Source: Tenodera sinensis (lineage: Eukaryota; Arthropoda; Insecta; Mantodea; Mantidae). Taken from it: 64,000 nucleotides of DNA. The DNA lies in assembly GCA_030765045.1 (NCBI GenBank), contig CM060965.1:21549585-21613584 (forward strand). The letters run 5' to 3'. Of the stretch, positions 1-13,259 are shown in pieces. Made by a program: the position numbers and the translations under genes. Positions within the stretch are counted from its first letter, which is position 1; each line of letters begins with the position of its first letter. Below the pieces are notes generated by a model. That model was not told the DNA's origin. It made no database searches and saw only the letters and a program-made list of their open reading frames with translations.

Positions 1-2206
1 TAAATTTAGCTGAAAATTTATGTTCAATGTTGGTTTATATTAGCATTAGAGAGTTTTAAATTCCGTGCGATATCTGATTTAATTTCCATGTTATCTAGGT
101 GTAACATTTTATTGTAACAAATGTTCCACACTACGCAATTTTAAACAAATGCAGCTTTTTAAAATTCTGCTATATTTATTGATCGTAGCGTACAAACCTG
201 TGGTATAATTTTATTTTACTGTCCTTAGTTCAAAAGAAAGTAATTTTTAAATTCTTTCATTTGAAATTTCTAGTTATGTTTCATACAGCTTTAAAAATTA
301 TTTCAAAAACCGCCCAAAAGAAAAAAAGATATACAACAGATTTAACTGTTTTGGAAATCTGCACGATAAATTTCAGAAGAATTGGATGAAAACTGCCTTG
401 TATGAAACATTTTCAAAAAGTACATGTGGGGAAAAATAATTTTCAAATACGTTAAATTTCAAAATGAAAAACATTTAATCTGTATTTTAACCTAAATTAT
501 ATTAGATATAGGTACTTGTAATAAAAAAAATAAAAAAAAATAAATAAATAAATTGAATGTATAGCCCCTAGGTACTTTATAATCTTGGCAAAACTTAAAG
601 GCATATGGAGGCGGGGCGTACTGCGGACTCCAGCGAATCCTACGCTTGCCCCTCCTACCAGCGCTGCCGAATGTGGTGCATGCATCTCACACAACCTTGT
701 GTACAGAACCTCTGCCGGTACACGCACTACGCTTGGCAACAGCGCTCTACTTGAGCATTGGCCAGCGTTCACATGCCTTGAACTTTTGCGAGCGGTATAG
801 TCATGGAATACAAATGCCAATTTTTGGCGAGATTTCTACTAAATTTCAGTTGTACATCACCTTAAATGCAAAACAGTAGAACACGTGCGCCCAGTTTTAA
901 TATTCAAAAGCTGGTCATCTGCATAATTAACAAATATCTTGAAAGCTGAATCCCTTCCCTTTTATTCCCTTTTAGCCCCTTCAACTTAACAACGGAGAAA
1001 ATGAATAGCCTGTCCAACTAATTTCTAACTTTTAAGGGCCCGTAAGTAACTGATTCAGCTGCTGTATATCAGAACGACACAATGAGATACTCCAAATGAA
1101 TACATAAATCAGATGTAACAATGTAAAACAATTATGTTGTCAATTGTATGACCATTACAGCCAGAGCCGAGAGCTCTTCAGATTGTCCTCGTACTTCAAT
1201 TTATGAGGGCGGTACTAAAAGTAGATAGTTCAGACAATGAGATGGGTCCAAAGTATACGGTAAACGAATTGCATTAAAACCTTCTCTAATGTTGTGTTCC
1301 TAATCTCCCCGAGCGTGCAGCACATAGTTACGATTACCTACGACTTAATTCTAGCAAGTAATCATATTTGCACCAATACATTTTCAAATAAAATTATACG
1401 CAAATGTTAAATAACTCAAATTTTCTTTCACTTTTGCATAACTTTTTTTCGGGTATTAGCACAGAGGAACGGGAAATACATTAAATGCATTTTTGTTTGT
1501 GTTGACTAATAGATTGGACTGGACTGCAGAGCGTGTTTTAGAATTATTTAGGATTGACATGACCCGAAACTCAAGCAGGCGCCAGTCTCCAGTCTGCAGC
1601 GACACCACGGTCGATGCTGCTTAGCCTGCCTGCCCGCCTGCCCTAGCTAGGCGCTCCAGACGATATTTATTGCCGTACAGGCCCCGTCTGCATCGATTAC
1701 ATTCTAGGGAGTTACTAGCTAAATCCCCGTCCAGATACAATTGTCTTTATGCAGAGACAAACTTATCTCGATGTGTCAATTAAACCAGGTGCACTGGCGG
1801 TGCAAAGGGCTCCGGGCAGAGAAGCCTCTATACTAAATTGTGAGATATAGTGTTAGCTCAATTTGGTCTTTGTACCTCCGTCACAGTTATGCACTCACGG
1901 CGTTTTACAGTAAATGCCGTAAACAATGTTCACTGCCATTCCATCGCGTTTTGTCAATTTCGACCGAAATCACTGCTTTAATGTCACTTGAAGGTACTTT
2001 TTATGTTTAATAAATTTAAACATTAACCAGGAGTACCACCGTAGCGGCCTGGTGAATGCAGTGTCAACACCTGCATTTTGCATCGTCTAGTTACCAATCC
2101 GCAGGATGAGAAGACTCACCCTGTGAATAAATTAAAGTTTTACTTCTCTTGCACATACCTGACCCACCCGAACTTATGCATCTATTGCTCCTGATAAAAC
2201 GAAGAG
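1..2206. other. AT-rich DNA without a recognisable gene
   Basis: No reading frame here resembles a protein I know, and no element ends are visible. Two shorter GC-richer islands stand out, at about 600-790 and 1560-1690; neither codes for anything I recognise. The rest is A/T-rich intergenic DNA. Confidence 0.5.
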
Positions 2207-2985
2207 AAAAAATCTGATATGTTGCTGTCTCTACTCTTGCATTAACCATTCTTACAAACTCTCATTCCTATATCTTCTTCGTGCTAGTCGAGATAAACAT
2301 TTGGAGACATTTTATTATTTCCTTGTAGGTACAAGGGGAATATGGGAATACAGTAGGCTAAGAGCGATAGTCAAATCTTTGAAAGCTTTGAGATCGTTCT
2401 CTTTGCACGACTAAGATGTAAAAACTGAATAACGATGTTCCATTTGACGCAAGTTAAGTATTTCAAAACTCGCAGATAAAGAATATCTCAAAAATAGTTC
2501 ACTCTACAAAAAACTTCCTGGGCATAGATTGTGTTCTAGTGAGATCAACATTTTTTTGTATAGTAAGATTTGGTATGTATCTTACGGTTTACCGGTTATG
2601 TAAAATTCACCCAGAGTAAACAGGACTACATAGGCCATAGCCAGAAAATTCAAAATATAATTTCATTTGTCGTAAAAATATCTTAAAAGTATGGCATTTT
2701 AATCAAAATCGATAGCCATTTTAGAAAAATTTCCCATGCAAAATCTTCGTGTCGCAACCTTAAAAGGTATTAAACGTAAATACTAACTTTGGATTCTAAC
2801 CGAATTTTCGTTTTTGAGTTATGCTGTCCAGACTAACGAGACGCGCGCGGACCTTTTTCTAAAAATTATTTTCTTGGACTTACGGGGCCTCAAAACATAT
2901 TTCCGGTGAAATCTGGACATCGAAGTTTTGAGTGGAATACAATACTTCCTCTACTTACTATACGTAATAGAGACAGTAAAAATGT
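2207..2985 (+). repeat. Family A element, copy 1 (near full length)
   Basis: This copy starts with an A-run followed by TCTGATATGTTG and ends in AGACAGTAAAAATGTG. It aligns along its whole length with the copies near 21006, 37308 and 55225. Diagnostic internal blocks are the ACGGTTTACC block near 2585, the GAATTTTCGTTTTTGAG block near 2800 and the GGGGCCTCAAAACATATTT block near 2885. The 5' part has lost the block CACTCACATGAC, so the left inverted end is degraded. I see no protein homology. I interpret it as a non-autonomous DNA element. Confidence 0.8.
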
Positions 2986-5900
2986 GATTGACCCTTACCT
3001 TCAGTTTTCTTACGCAGCCGATTTACGCATCTCTCGTATAGACCCTTTTGAGTCTTTCCGCAATGCTCAGAATGTTGCCAAACATGCCCTCTTTGTCCCA
3101 ATCATGGTGTCAAACATATCTGGTCAGGTTAGAAATGTACATAGTTGATCTTCCTTCAATAACTGCGTGTGTATATCCCCACCGACAATGTTAGATTTCT
3201 TCTGAGTCTCGGTATTTTTGTGGTAGATTGTCAATATATCTGCGATTTTAAACATGGGCATTAATACAATTAAATACCTATTCTCGTTAATATGAACATT
3301 CTCGTTAATCAACAAATGCAAAGTACCAAGGAGAATTGTTGAGAAATTAAACAGTATAATGTTGCATTTAAGAATATACATGTATCGCTTTTGAGCCCAT
3401 ATTTGTTCTCCTTGTCAGTTTGTCTTCGTCCCAGTAAACTCATTTCGCTCATTTCTTAGCCTCGCAATGTTTCCACTATTAAACTCTTCTTGTAAACCAT
3501 GCTCCATCCAAACTCTTAGTTTGGACACACTATTTTGTTTCACCATTCGCAAAGTAAACAGGAAAAATGTATTCTTAATAGTTTTGTCACTAGCAATTCC
3601 GGGATTATTGTCCAGATAACAGGCAATTTTGGCTCCCTCGTGCGTCTGTACATGGCTTGTTGCCACAATTCGAACCGGTTTAACAAACTCATGCATTTTG
3701 AATGAAATGAATCAGATGAGCGAGTCCGAGGTCACACTGCTGACGTCTACAATACACCAAGATATGCAAAAGACCCCCAATGCGCTTGGAATCCCTTGAA
3801 TACCTTTCCAGCTGTGCTATTTTTGTCGTGGAGTCAAGTGACCACATTCCGTTGGCGGTACAGCACAGGATATGATTCACTGGGGGAACCTTATGTTCCA
3901 CGCAAGTGCTTTGTGGTGCCGTCAGATAAACTCGCCGGCTCTATGCATTATATGGCGTTTCAGACAATGTTACCAACTGCCCGTATGCTACATAGCAATT
4001 CCGTCAACTCAGTTGCCGAAAGGAATGACGTCAAACGAAAGGGGGAACTGGAGGATCACAATACACTTCGAATCGGGTTACTTTTAAACTTACTTCAACT
4101 GCCTCCCTTCTCCCAAAAAAAAAAAAAAAAAAAAACTGTTCCATAGTCGCTTAGTTCGCCAAAGGGTTATTTTCCACAGCGGTTAGTGTGGAAGTAACTT
4201 TTAATGTTTCGACATTTTTGAAAGCTACTGTTATCAATAAAAATATAGGTACTTGCCAACTTCCTGAAATTGAAATCCTCATTCGGCAAAAGTGTAATAA
4301 TTTTGCGATGACACAAATACTGAATGTGTAAACTATTCAGAGCAATAAATCCAAAAAAAGTTACATAAATAAATTGGAAGTTCATTTTATAAGAAAGCTT
4401 GAAGACCTGGTAGTACTGCACTTTTGAGCATCGCATGCTGAAATTCTTCCTGGTACACAAACAAGTATAAAAGCAAAGAACAGCAGTTTCTGGGCTACAC
4501 AGATTTATAGTCTGTTTTTCGCTTCATGACGTACTTCCAAAAAATGGAAAACCTCTATCCCGAAGAATAAAAAACGACGTCAGGGAGTTGAGTTGACTCG
4601 CCCATTTACTGCTGGGTACTGTGGTGCAATCAAATATTAAATCCACGCGCATTGTATTTTGTTGTATCCCAGTGAAGGGAAACATGAACGTCATGAACCA
4701 CAGATACAACAAACTCTGACCTATATAAATGCTTACAATTAAGATTAGACTGAATAATCCTAACGCTCGAATCTCTACCCAGTTAAAGAATATTAAATCC
4801 ACAAGAAAACAATTTCGTTGTCTTCTGTGTTTAACAAGCAGTGGAATAGTCAGTATTCTGGCTTCTCATTCCAGGGGTCCCAGGCCGAATCCCGGAAGGA
4901 GTTAAAAATGGTACTTAACCCTCCTGTTAAAGAGGCTGTTTTAACAGTCAGACCCTCCAACATGACTAACAACTTACATGGGGTCTATGTATGTTAAAAA
5001 GTGAAATTTTAACAAGCTTAAAATGCATCTAATTTTCTGGAACAAAATGAAAACGTGAACAAACTTTGGCGAACCTGTAACTACAAAAACTTAAATATTG
5101 TCGGTAGTTTAGTACTATGAACATATCTATAACAATATTCTCCAGACAAAACAATAAAACGATGCATTTGTCAGAAGTTTAACCTCCAGCACAGGCTCGC
5201 TATGAAGGGTCAATAAACTCAGGGTTAAATACACAACGAATTTTTAAATAATCTAGTGCGTTTTAAATCTAGCACGATACACTAGAGAAATGCTTTCCAA
5301 TAGCGCATGGTTTACACCAAGAGTATTTAAGACGTTTTGAAAGGTTATTAAAGCACAAAAAAGAATTAGCTGACCCAGATTCACGTTGCGCTGAATCGGA
5401 GACACAACAGTTTTCGGGTACGTAAGCCAACCGGCAAACTGCTCGGCAACTGTTTATAAGTAATGCCACATGGACAGGCGTCTGCACAGAAACAAACTTG
5501 GCATGGATTCTACAGACATTTCTCGTAAATATCCGATGTTTGATTTATTGGCAAGCTGTTATAGTGCTACCATTCATTTTCAGTGAACATGCCGATCAAC
5601 GTGCCAGAAGGTTCTTAGCTTTCTCTGGACGGAGGTATGGCGAGCTCCATTTCTTTAGGCAAGAGCTTCCGTGTGCGCATTAATCACCGCTTATCTCCAC
5701 AGTACTTAAATCAACATGATGGCTGTTATAATTTGCAGAACCCTAGCTTCGCTTGAATCAACGAGTTAATGGCAGATTTTCTCCTTCCTCTGATTCTCTC
5801 CTGTCTCCGTTATCCTCTCTTTTACTCCTCCCTATCTGTGCAACGTAGATGTCATGTAATGCTTTGAAGCTAGCAATAAATCTGCCTTTTCCAGGATGTT

Positions 5901-6206
5901 CATAAAAATCAAAACCTAAGGAAAACATTTGATAAACTAGAAAACCTGCTTTTGATGCCTGTTTTTTGAACTGTATCGCTTTGTTTGTTATCCAGAAGAC
6001 GTTAAAAATGGCCGACAAATTCACACACTCCATTATATTTATACTATCCATATAAAATGTGATCCTTCTATCCTCACGTCACTTTCGATGTATTTTACCT
6101 GAGAACAACTGCTTCAAATCAATCAAGAATGCGGAAACAGCATTCAAATGTTTACTGCAAAAAACTAACGCTACGAATATACATGTCGAAATTCCATGGT
6201 TTAATG

Positions 6207-6208
<2 letters not shown>
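2986..6208. other. Intergenic DNA, no gene recognised
   Basis: Several open frames of 60-116 codons occur, for example at 3415-3696 (-) and 3796-4146 (+). They overlap on both strands and match no family I know. A homopolymer A-run lies at 4115-4135. Around 4850-4910 there is a weak tRNA-like stretch with a degenerate B box, perhaps an old SINE, but it is too diverged to call. Confidence 0.45.

Positions 6209-6260
<52 letters not shown>
6209..6260. repeat. (GT)n microsatellite
   Basis: An uninterrupted GT dinucleotide tract of 26 units. Confidence 0.97.
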
Positions 6261-6262
<2 letters not shown>

Positions 6263-6411
6263 GAGATTATATATATTACATTTTAATTCTTATTTCAATG
6301 TAACATGTGACACTTCAACATGAAGACGAGTTACTCCATGGAAAGGGTACTTTTTCCTTGAAAGATCTAAACTTGAATGTCATTGCTGTTCAAACTCACA
6401 ATTTTCCTCGA

Positions 6412-6516
6412 GATTTAATGGACCTCAAAACATGCATTTCTGGCGATATCCTGATATCTAATTCATAGGTGGAATACACATTTTCTCTACTTATAAGATA
6501 AGTGGTAGAGAAAGTA
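6412..6516 (+). repeat. Family A right-end fragment
   Basis: The block GGACCTCAAAACATG, a diverged GGTGGAATACA block and the terminal GGTAGAGAAAGTAAAA correspond to the last 100 bases of family A. The rest of the element is missing. Confidence 0.6.
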
Positions 6517-7189
6517 AAATAGTTGCAGAACAATCTGGCATCTACATTTGGATGAAACAAAAATCTAAGCTATTTCCCACTTTTTACCCGCTTTAATTTC
6601 GTAATGTCGCGACGATTACTGCAGATTCGCCAATTCACCCAGTGAACATCCTGTCGTGTAACCGATTTAATGTGCTGTACATTTTGTTGTTACTGAGAAA
6701 TATTCCCCTCGTTCAAATCAGATTAGCTGATGATCTGATGCACATTTAGAAATTGAAACGGTTTTGACCCAATGATATTTAGCGCAGTTTTCGAGTGTTA
6801 AAGGTTGAGCAGTCGGCATTTGGTGCGTGGAACGAACATAAGAGGGCGCTCAACGTGCTGAACACAAAGCCAAGAATCGAAATTTCAACATCAGAAATGA
6901 TCCTTGAACAGACTGGTAATCTTGTAGAGTTGTAGACCGAACGAAATGCCAGTTTGGAACAAGTGGAGTGCTACTTGTCTGCTAATCAACACCTGGAATG
7001 TTGGGATCGTGGGACTGTTGGTGTTTGAGTACACACATGGTCAAACCGGGACCACCATAATGCGAACTACCAGGCTTCACTGGTTCAACATCTGACACTG
7101 CACTTAATCTCTCGAAATATGAGACTAGCCCTCACTTTTCGTCCACCTGCAATGGCAGCTCCTGTTGCGATTAATAGCTATGAAAACTT
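6517..7189. other. No recognised feature
   Basis: Intergenic DNA with no frame that I recognise. Part of it may belong to the LINE remnant that follows, but I cannot see the boundary. Confidence 0.4.
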
Positions 7190-7560
7190 CCAAATGAAAC
7201 AGTCGTTGAGCGTATTGATCAAACACAACCTGGCACACTCCCTGCTTTCCAAACTATATCCATTGACGAGCTGAGAAATCCCCTCTGAAGCAATGCCACG
7301 TCCTACTTTACACCTCACTTATGTCCTTTGTTAACATACACCACCCCTGTGTGGGGTGCCGCGGCTTCAAGTAAACTAAAAGCACTTCAGTTCCTCCAGA
7401 ACAAAAACTCGGTATTGCAGTTGACGCACCCTGGTTTATCCACAACGCGCAGTTACATCGTCAACTCACCATTCGTCGGTTCGAGTTCAAAACTTCTTTC
7501 ATAAACTTCGAACGCCTCCGGAACAGCGGCATTCTTTAATCTCAGCCAGCAATTTACTAA
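7190..7560 (+). pseudogene. Jockey-like LINE ORF2 fragment, internally deleted
   Basis: At about 7340-7400 the plus strand encodes TPVWGAAASSKLKALQFLQN, the block typical of the region after the reverse transcriptase in jockey-clade ORF2 (a pattern like YGAPVWG...K.LQ..QN). After a frameshift the match continues as GIAVDAPWFIHNAQLHRQL, which corresponds to the family's RIAVDAPWF.RN..LH.DL block. Upstream, at about 7215-7285, a frame reads like the linker before the RT domain (QTQPGTLPAFQTISIDELRN), and then jumps to the post-RT block within a few dozen bases. The RT catalytic core is therefore missing. Frameshifts and stops make this a dead copy. The family assignment comes from remembered motif patterns, not a search. 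Confidence 0.65.
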
Positions 7561-8130
7561 CCCCACTAGAGAGAGTTCGAAGACGGCTTCAGAAGGCGGC
7601 TGTCACCGAATGCATGGTTTGAGCAAGTAACTGATCTACAATCCTAAAGCTCGGTCTTTCATATGTAATTCCTTATCAAGGGACCTGCCTCCTTTGCTGT
7701 TATTTGTTGTTCCAGAGATTTTGTGTTTGTTGTTCACTACTTGTAGTTTTTTTCTTACTCATATATAGTTTGGGTACCGCTCTACGCGAGTGGCTTCCAG
7801 CGCATAACAATTACGTAATCAAAATTATTTCTATAATTAGCATTGGCGTTTAAGCAGACAGAAACTTAGATCGGGGGAGCGAGAGAGCCATACACCAGCT
7901 CAAGTCACTATCTTCAAACACTTCCCTAATTTTATTCATGGACTACTCTGCTGTATGGGCAGTAGCAGAATCTGGTTGAAACCACCCATATGATTTCTCT
8001 TCTTCTGTCAGTTCATGATAAAATGTCATTTCGGTACCTCTCTGCATTTACAGTCTGCTCTTAGAATTACTTATGAAAGAAACCATTCACAATAATGCAT
8101 TCGTGATACTGGGTCACATTTAACGATGCT
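7561..8130. other. Probable LINE 3' flank; nothing else recognised
   Basis: The first 200 bases may be the tail and 3' UTR of the LINE fragment before it. No other feature is visible. Confidence 0.35.
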
Positions 8131-8318
8131 GCCAATTGCCAGGATTACATCAGCGTCGCCGGTCTGCCGGAATTTCGTCCCGCAAGAATTCTTTTACATG
8201 CTAGTAAAACTACTGACATGGAGCTGTCGTTTTAAACACACTTAAAACCATCGGATATGAACCCGCGACCCTGGGATCAGTAGACCAGCGTCTAACCAAC
8301 TGAGCCACCCAGACCAAA
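8131..8318 (-). repeat. tRNA-derived SINE, family S3, copy 1
   Basis: Read on the minus strand, the head GGTGGCTCAGTTGGTTAGAC is tRNA-like (A box), followed by a B-box-like GGGTTCATATCC about 30 bases later. The body and the tail with GCGGGACGAAATTCCGGC match the copy at 17270-17460. A real tRNA gene is unlikely, because the head continues into a shared SINE body and a cloverleaf is not maintained. Confidence 0.75.
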
Positions 8319-11158
8319 CCCTTGTTTTAAAACATGGGCACTTGTACACATAGTTTAAGACAAATCCTCATACATTGGAAGAACTAAGACAAAATACTAG
8401 AAATGAACTCGGAAACATTACAGTGGTCCAACTTAATCCTGTGAATTAGAATGTGTTCTCCCGATATAATGCTTGTTTAGCCGAGGTTGGACATTTCCAG
8501 CATCTTCTATAAGGTAATAGTGCACCCAATCGCGCACAGGCGAAATGCCATACGCCCGTTAGGTTTTAAATGAAGAACCTTGTATAATAGACATGAATGA
8601 TTACATATCGCGTGACCTTTACTCCTAAGAATTTCTTCCACATTTCGCTATTCATGTAGAATCTTGAAGATGTCGCCATGACAACCAGCTCTGAAGGAAA
8701 TGAGAGTTTCCGGTGGTCGTTCTCATTAACTGCGTCATAAATTAAAGAACGCCAAGAGATTACAAGTCTCATACAAGAAGGCTCTTTCAACAAGAGATGC
8801 TGGCGTGTGATTGACTCGCCGAGTTAGAACAGCGCAAGAACTTTTCAATGCCGTATTCAACGCCTGGGGCTTTGATCGTGAATGCGTTACCTGTCAGTTA
8901 TCTTAGGTACACCCGAAATGCGGAAAACATTAGCAAAAAAGCGTAGTCTTGGCGTGCATGGAAAGTGTTTTCTCGTGTTTCGCTTTCACAGCATTTTAAG
9001 GCAGAAGGCCGAAGGCAATGCCGCTGTTGCACCGCTTTGCAGCTGCATGCCACATTTTCTGTCTGCTTCAGGACACCTGGATGAGACAAAGAAATGCTTT
9101 TCTAGCTGCTTTTACGAAATAGGCGTGATCTTCGGCGCGTTCACACGTATTGGCGGTATTACTGTGTTACTCTAATGGTGAACATGCGCAACAAAGAGAT
9201 GACTAATGATGAATTATTTTGTTTTGTTTAATTGTTGATCCGCTAAAAATAAATTGACTTACTGTATTTATTAATCAATTAACAGTAAATAAAATCAGTG
9301 GATAATGTATCCTGGTATTGAGTCGAGATGCCAGGAGAATGCAGATTTTCATTTTATTGTTATTTTTATTTATATTCACTTTACGTTGACCATCAGAAGC
9401 CTCTCAGGTAAAGCGCACGCTGCATGTCTTGTTTGTTCTTGGAAGCCGCTGATGTTTCACATCGCACCAATGAGCGGGTCACTTCTGCCAATGAAATCGA
9501 AGAAATCACAAATGACTCAACTCTACGTGGAGTGAAACGCAGCATTGCAACATCTTCCCTGTGTTTTATCTTATTCTGTTAGTTTTCTCGTGACATTGGT
9601 CTTTTAAGAAGTAAACGTCCACGTGTGAAATGCGAACGCTTACTTGGAGAAAACGTAACATTGCTTTTCGCGACGCTGGATACCTTCATCTCCTGACTAG
9701 GCTCTGACGAGCCGCATGTTAACCATTAGAGTAGCACAATAATAGGCATGATATTGCAAATCTACAGTATGCCAAGTTAATATTTCTTTCCAGAAGTTGA
9801 CACGTATTCATTATCAGGAACATACTTTAAACACTTTTTAATGTTCTCAATTTTCTTCACTCCTATAGCTACTTTCCCATCCTTGTAAGATTTTTCATGT
9901 GGCAAATGTGGTTTCTTCCTGTGATCAAGTTTCAAGGAGAAGTTACACTTCATAAGTAGACTCAGGGGTCTCCGTCTAGGGGATATGTGAATAGCGACCA
10001 CAAGGTACCCAAGCTGAACAGAACATTACTTCCACTTACTGGTGTTTTGCTCCTCACTGTAACTTTTCTATCTGACCTTACCTTGGTCAACTCTTGTTCT
10101 CTTCCGACCCCGATGCTAATAGGGTTCCCGAGGGCTAGGGAGTCTATTTTTCCAACCTCTCCATTTCTCCAATTTCTCTATAAAATCTTAACCCCTAACA
10201 TGCTGACCTGTCATGGCATGTATACGTCCTCTGAGTGGTAATCAGAGGATATGGTCGGTGATTCCCGTAAACCAACGACAGGTGTGGTCCTCCAGACATT
10301 CTGGGGGTTGTGAGAGAGCGATGTGACCGCCAAAACATAAAAATATGGTGCTCTCTAAAAAGCGGTTACTATTACTGCTATTGCTCTCTTCAATATCAGT
10401 GAAAAATATTGGAGAGCAAGAGGATGACTTCATTGTCAGAAATCCAGCATTAGCTAACATGAAACAACTCGCCTAACGCTTCGTGTATGGAGTTGAAATT
10501 TTAACACAGAGCTTGACAAATTTCAAATCTTGCTAAAATTACGTGCAAAATTAAGACCAATTTGCATGCAGATCTATTTGCACACACCGAATTGGAATCG
10601 GACACAGTATGAATAAGTGCAATCTCCGAAGAACAGGGTGAGAGGGTATTCCATATAAAAACTACAAATATATTCTGAAGTTAAAGAGTGCATCCACAGC
10701 GTAAATATTGGAGTTCCATCAAGAAAACTGTATGTGTGAGACAATGTAAGAAAGTCTTTAAAAGACATTCTTGGTTGTAATTATTGGAAAATATGTGGAT
10801 TAGTATAAAGACGCGGTGGAATCAAGCACCACGCACAACCTAGGTGCGACAAAGAACAAGTTCCTATCCCATGCAACACCACGCGCATGGGCATACGCAG
10901 AGGGGGGGGGGGGCCTTAGGGAGCTCAAACTACTCCCCACCAGACCTTAACCCGCAATACCGAAGCGCTGCAGTGTTGTTTTCTACCCTTTTATGTAATT
11001 ACAAGGTTTAGTATACCACATTTAGATACGTGTTAAAAAACAAATAAAAAAAATGACTATGCACTAAATCAGAAGTGAACATTAAAGGAGACAAAGAATT
11101 TAATCCGTTCTTTTGAAAAAAAGCAACATTTCATTGATTGATTAAACGGCTCGCACAG
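8319..11158. other. Intergenic DNA, no gene recognised
   Basis: The 97-codon frame at 8882-9175 (+) and the frames at 9305-9535, 9777-10001 and 10242-10460 match nothing I know. A G-run lies at 10902-10912. No element ends are visible. Confidence 0.45.
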
Positions 11159-11215
11159 TAACGGGTGATCCAAAAGACTCCGAACCGACCGCAATGTTTT
11201 GCCTGTACGCACTGT
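11159..11215 (+). repeat. Terminal inverted repeat fragment of the mariner family seen at 18.0-18.7 kb
   Basis: ACGGGTGATCCAAAAGACT, preceded by TA, is the reverse complement of the right end of the transposon at 18062-18676. The similarity continues for about 25 more bases (GAACCGACCGCAATG, then TTTGCCTGTACGC). No transposase remains here, so this is a solo end or a deeply deleted copy. TA is the standard Tc1/mariner target. Confidence 0.7.
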
Positions 11216-12419
11216 TAGATTGTTGAAACTACCTCCCTATGTTCAGCTCAAATATTTACAGAAACGATCTGATTAAAACTTTAATTTTGTGAAAAGATTT
11301 AAGTCTCACTTTTCTCGATACCTTTTCCTATCGAAATGGACAGGTTTAAGAAACAGGGTTCAGAACCCCGCCCTGCTGCGCCTAAGATCTCCGCCACGTG
11401 GAACAACGAGGCGAGAGGTACAAAGGGAGCCCTGATCTTCGGGTTAAGGCACGTCGCAGCGGATCCCTAACATTTCCAGATTGGATATTTCCTGTCTCAC
11501 TCATGTCCTAACGTGAAGAGAACGTGAGGATGAAGCACGTCTACGACATCTACCTCATTCCACCGTCCACCGCGCCTAACCCTGCTACCTGAAGATGAAA
11601 CGAGAGGAATTAATAAATTGAAGTTCATGGTAATATACAATCCACCCTAGCACTCGAAAAAAACACGACAAATCGCAAGGCAGGGTGGCGATCACAAGGG
11701 AATCGAGTCCGGGAAACAGACGCAATCGCCAGAGCCATCCACACTAGTTACTGATACAACACCTTTAATCCTACAAATATCTACGTCCCATTATTTTGGA
11801 AAGAAACTCGATGAAAGCACGTCCTAATATACGGCAAACACAGTAAATTGTTATCGCACTCCTTGTACCCTATTCGATAGTCTTTACAACAGTTACCATT
11901 AATAGATTAGGTGGGAGATAAGCACGGAAATCGTGTCGCGCCTCGCATGTCATATGTTCGTCTGAAACAAGGGAAATGTAGCCATTTTCTAATCTCGCTG
12001 TAGCGCCGACCGACGTCAATATATTTAGCGATGACAAGTTGATACATCTAGAGGTCTGGTTGGAATTTCGCCCAGAACTTGCACGTTTTATTCTTAACCG
12101 ATGCTCTTCTGACCAGCAACGTCTAACAAATGCGTCAGTAACCACGCAACAACCGCTATGCTTCCTTGAGGCCCAGTTGAACTTCACACATTATGTCACG
12201 TTTGGCAGAACACTTGGAGCCTGCAAAGGACACATTCACAAATTTTACATTTGCTAGGTTATTGTGAAATAAATACTCTGATTAGCTGGCAATAAGCAAC
12301 GAATGAATCTTACATCTATTCACTATCATTTATTTTTATATGCCTCCAACAAAGGAAAATTTTTCTATCTACCTCAAGCTAATTAAGAATAATTTGCGTC
12401 TTTGAAAGAGGTCTACATT
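11216..12419. other. Intergenic DNA, no gene recognised
   Basis: The frames at 11870-12187 (-) and 12039-12257 (+) overlap and neither is recognisable. No repeat boundary is seen. Confidence 0.45.
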
Positions 12420-12852
12420 TTAACTTTCTTTCAGTACTACGTGTAGTAAATTAGAGGAAGTATTGTATTCCACCCAAAAATTCCATGGCGAGATTTCACC
12501 GGAAATATGTTTTGAGGCCCCCTGAATAAAAAAAGCATTTTTGACAGCATAACTCAAAAACGAAATGTCCGTTAAAAACCAAAGCTGGTATTTAAGTTTA
12601 ATGCCTTTCAAGGATGCGACACGAAGATTTTGAAGAACAATCCTTCCCCCTAAACTACCCTTTACATGGAAAATTTTGATTTTCCTGTAAATGGCTAACG
12701 ATTTTTTTTTAAAATTCCATATGTTTAACATATTTTTATGGCAAATGAAATGTTTATCTTCAACTTTCTGGCTATTGCCCATGTAGTCCTGTTTGCTCCG
12801 GATGACTTGAATAACTGGTAAACCGTAAGAGATAGACCAAATCTTACTATGC

Positions 12853-12883
<31 letters not shown>

Positions 12884-12900
12884 CTTGCACAATTTATGTC

Positions 12901-12944
<44 letters not shown>

Positions 12945-13259
12945 GTATAGTGAACCATTTCGGAGATCTTTCCATGTTATTTGTGTGAGTTTTGGCGAAC
13001 ATACTTCTGTCAAATGGAACATCGTTAATTTTGTATACGTTAATCATGCAAAGAGAACGGAATTTGAAAGCTTTAACATTTAACTATCGCACAAAGCCTG
13101 CTGTATTCTAATATTCCCGTTGCACCTACAAGGAAATAAGCAATAAGATAATTTCTGCAAATGTTTATCTCGACTAACAAGATATAAGAATGAGAGTTTG
13201 TAAAAATGGATAGTACAAGAGTAGAGAAAGTCATGTGAGTGCAACACATCAGATTTTTT
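12420..13259 (-). repeat. Family A element, copy 2 (reverse)
   Basis: Inverted copy of family A. The left edge carries a diverged ACTTTCTTTCAGTAC version of the element's end, and the right edge ends in GAGAAAGTCATGTGAG then CACATCAGATTTTTT. The middle is disrupted by two homopolymer tracts (A at 12853-12878, T at 12903-12943) that replace about 30 bases of the consensus. A 156-codon minus frame (12420-12890) runs through it; I treat it as fortuitous because related copies shift frame. Confidence 0.85.
12853..12943. repeat. Paired poly(A) / poly(T) tracts
   Basis: A run of about 26 A residues is followed 24 bases later by a run of about 41 T residues, inside family A copy 2. The two could form an A:T hairpin and may reflect replication slippage or an assembly weakness. 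Confidence 0.9.

Noticed and set aside
8882..9175. 97-codon plus frame starting with a hydrophobic segment
   Set aside because: No family likeness and an overlapping opposite frame; I could not support a gene.
12420..12958. 156-codon minus frame with Phe/Lys homopolymers as a gene
   Set aside because: It lies inside family A copy 2 and reads through poly(A)/poly(T) tracts. Related copies have frame-changing indels.
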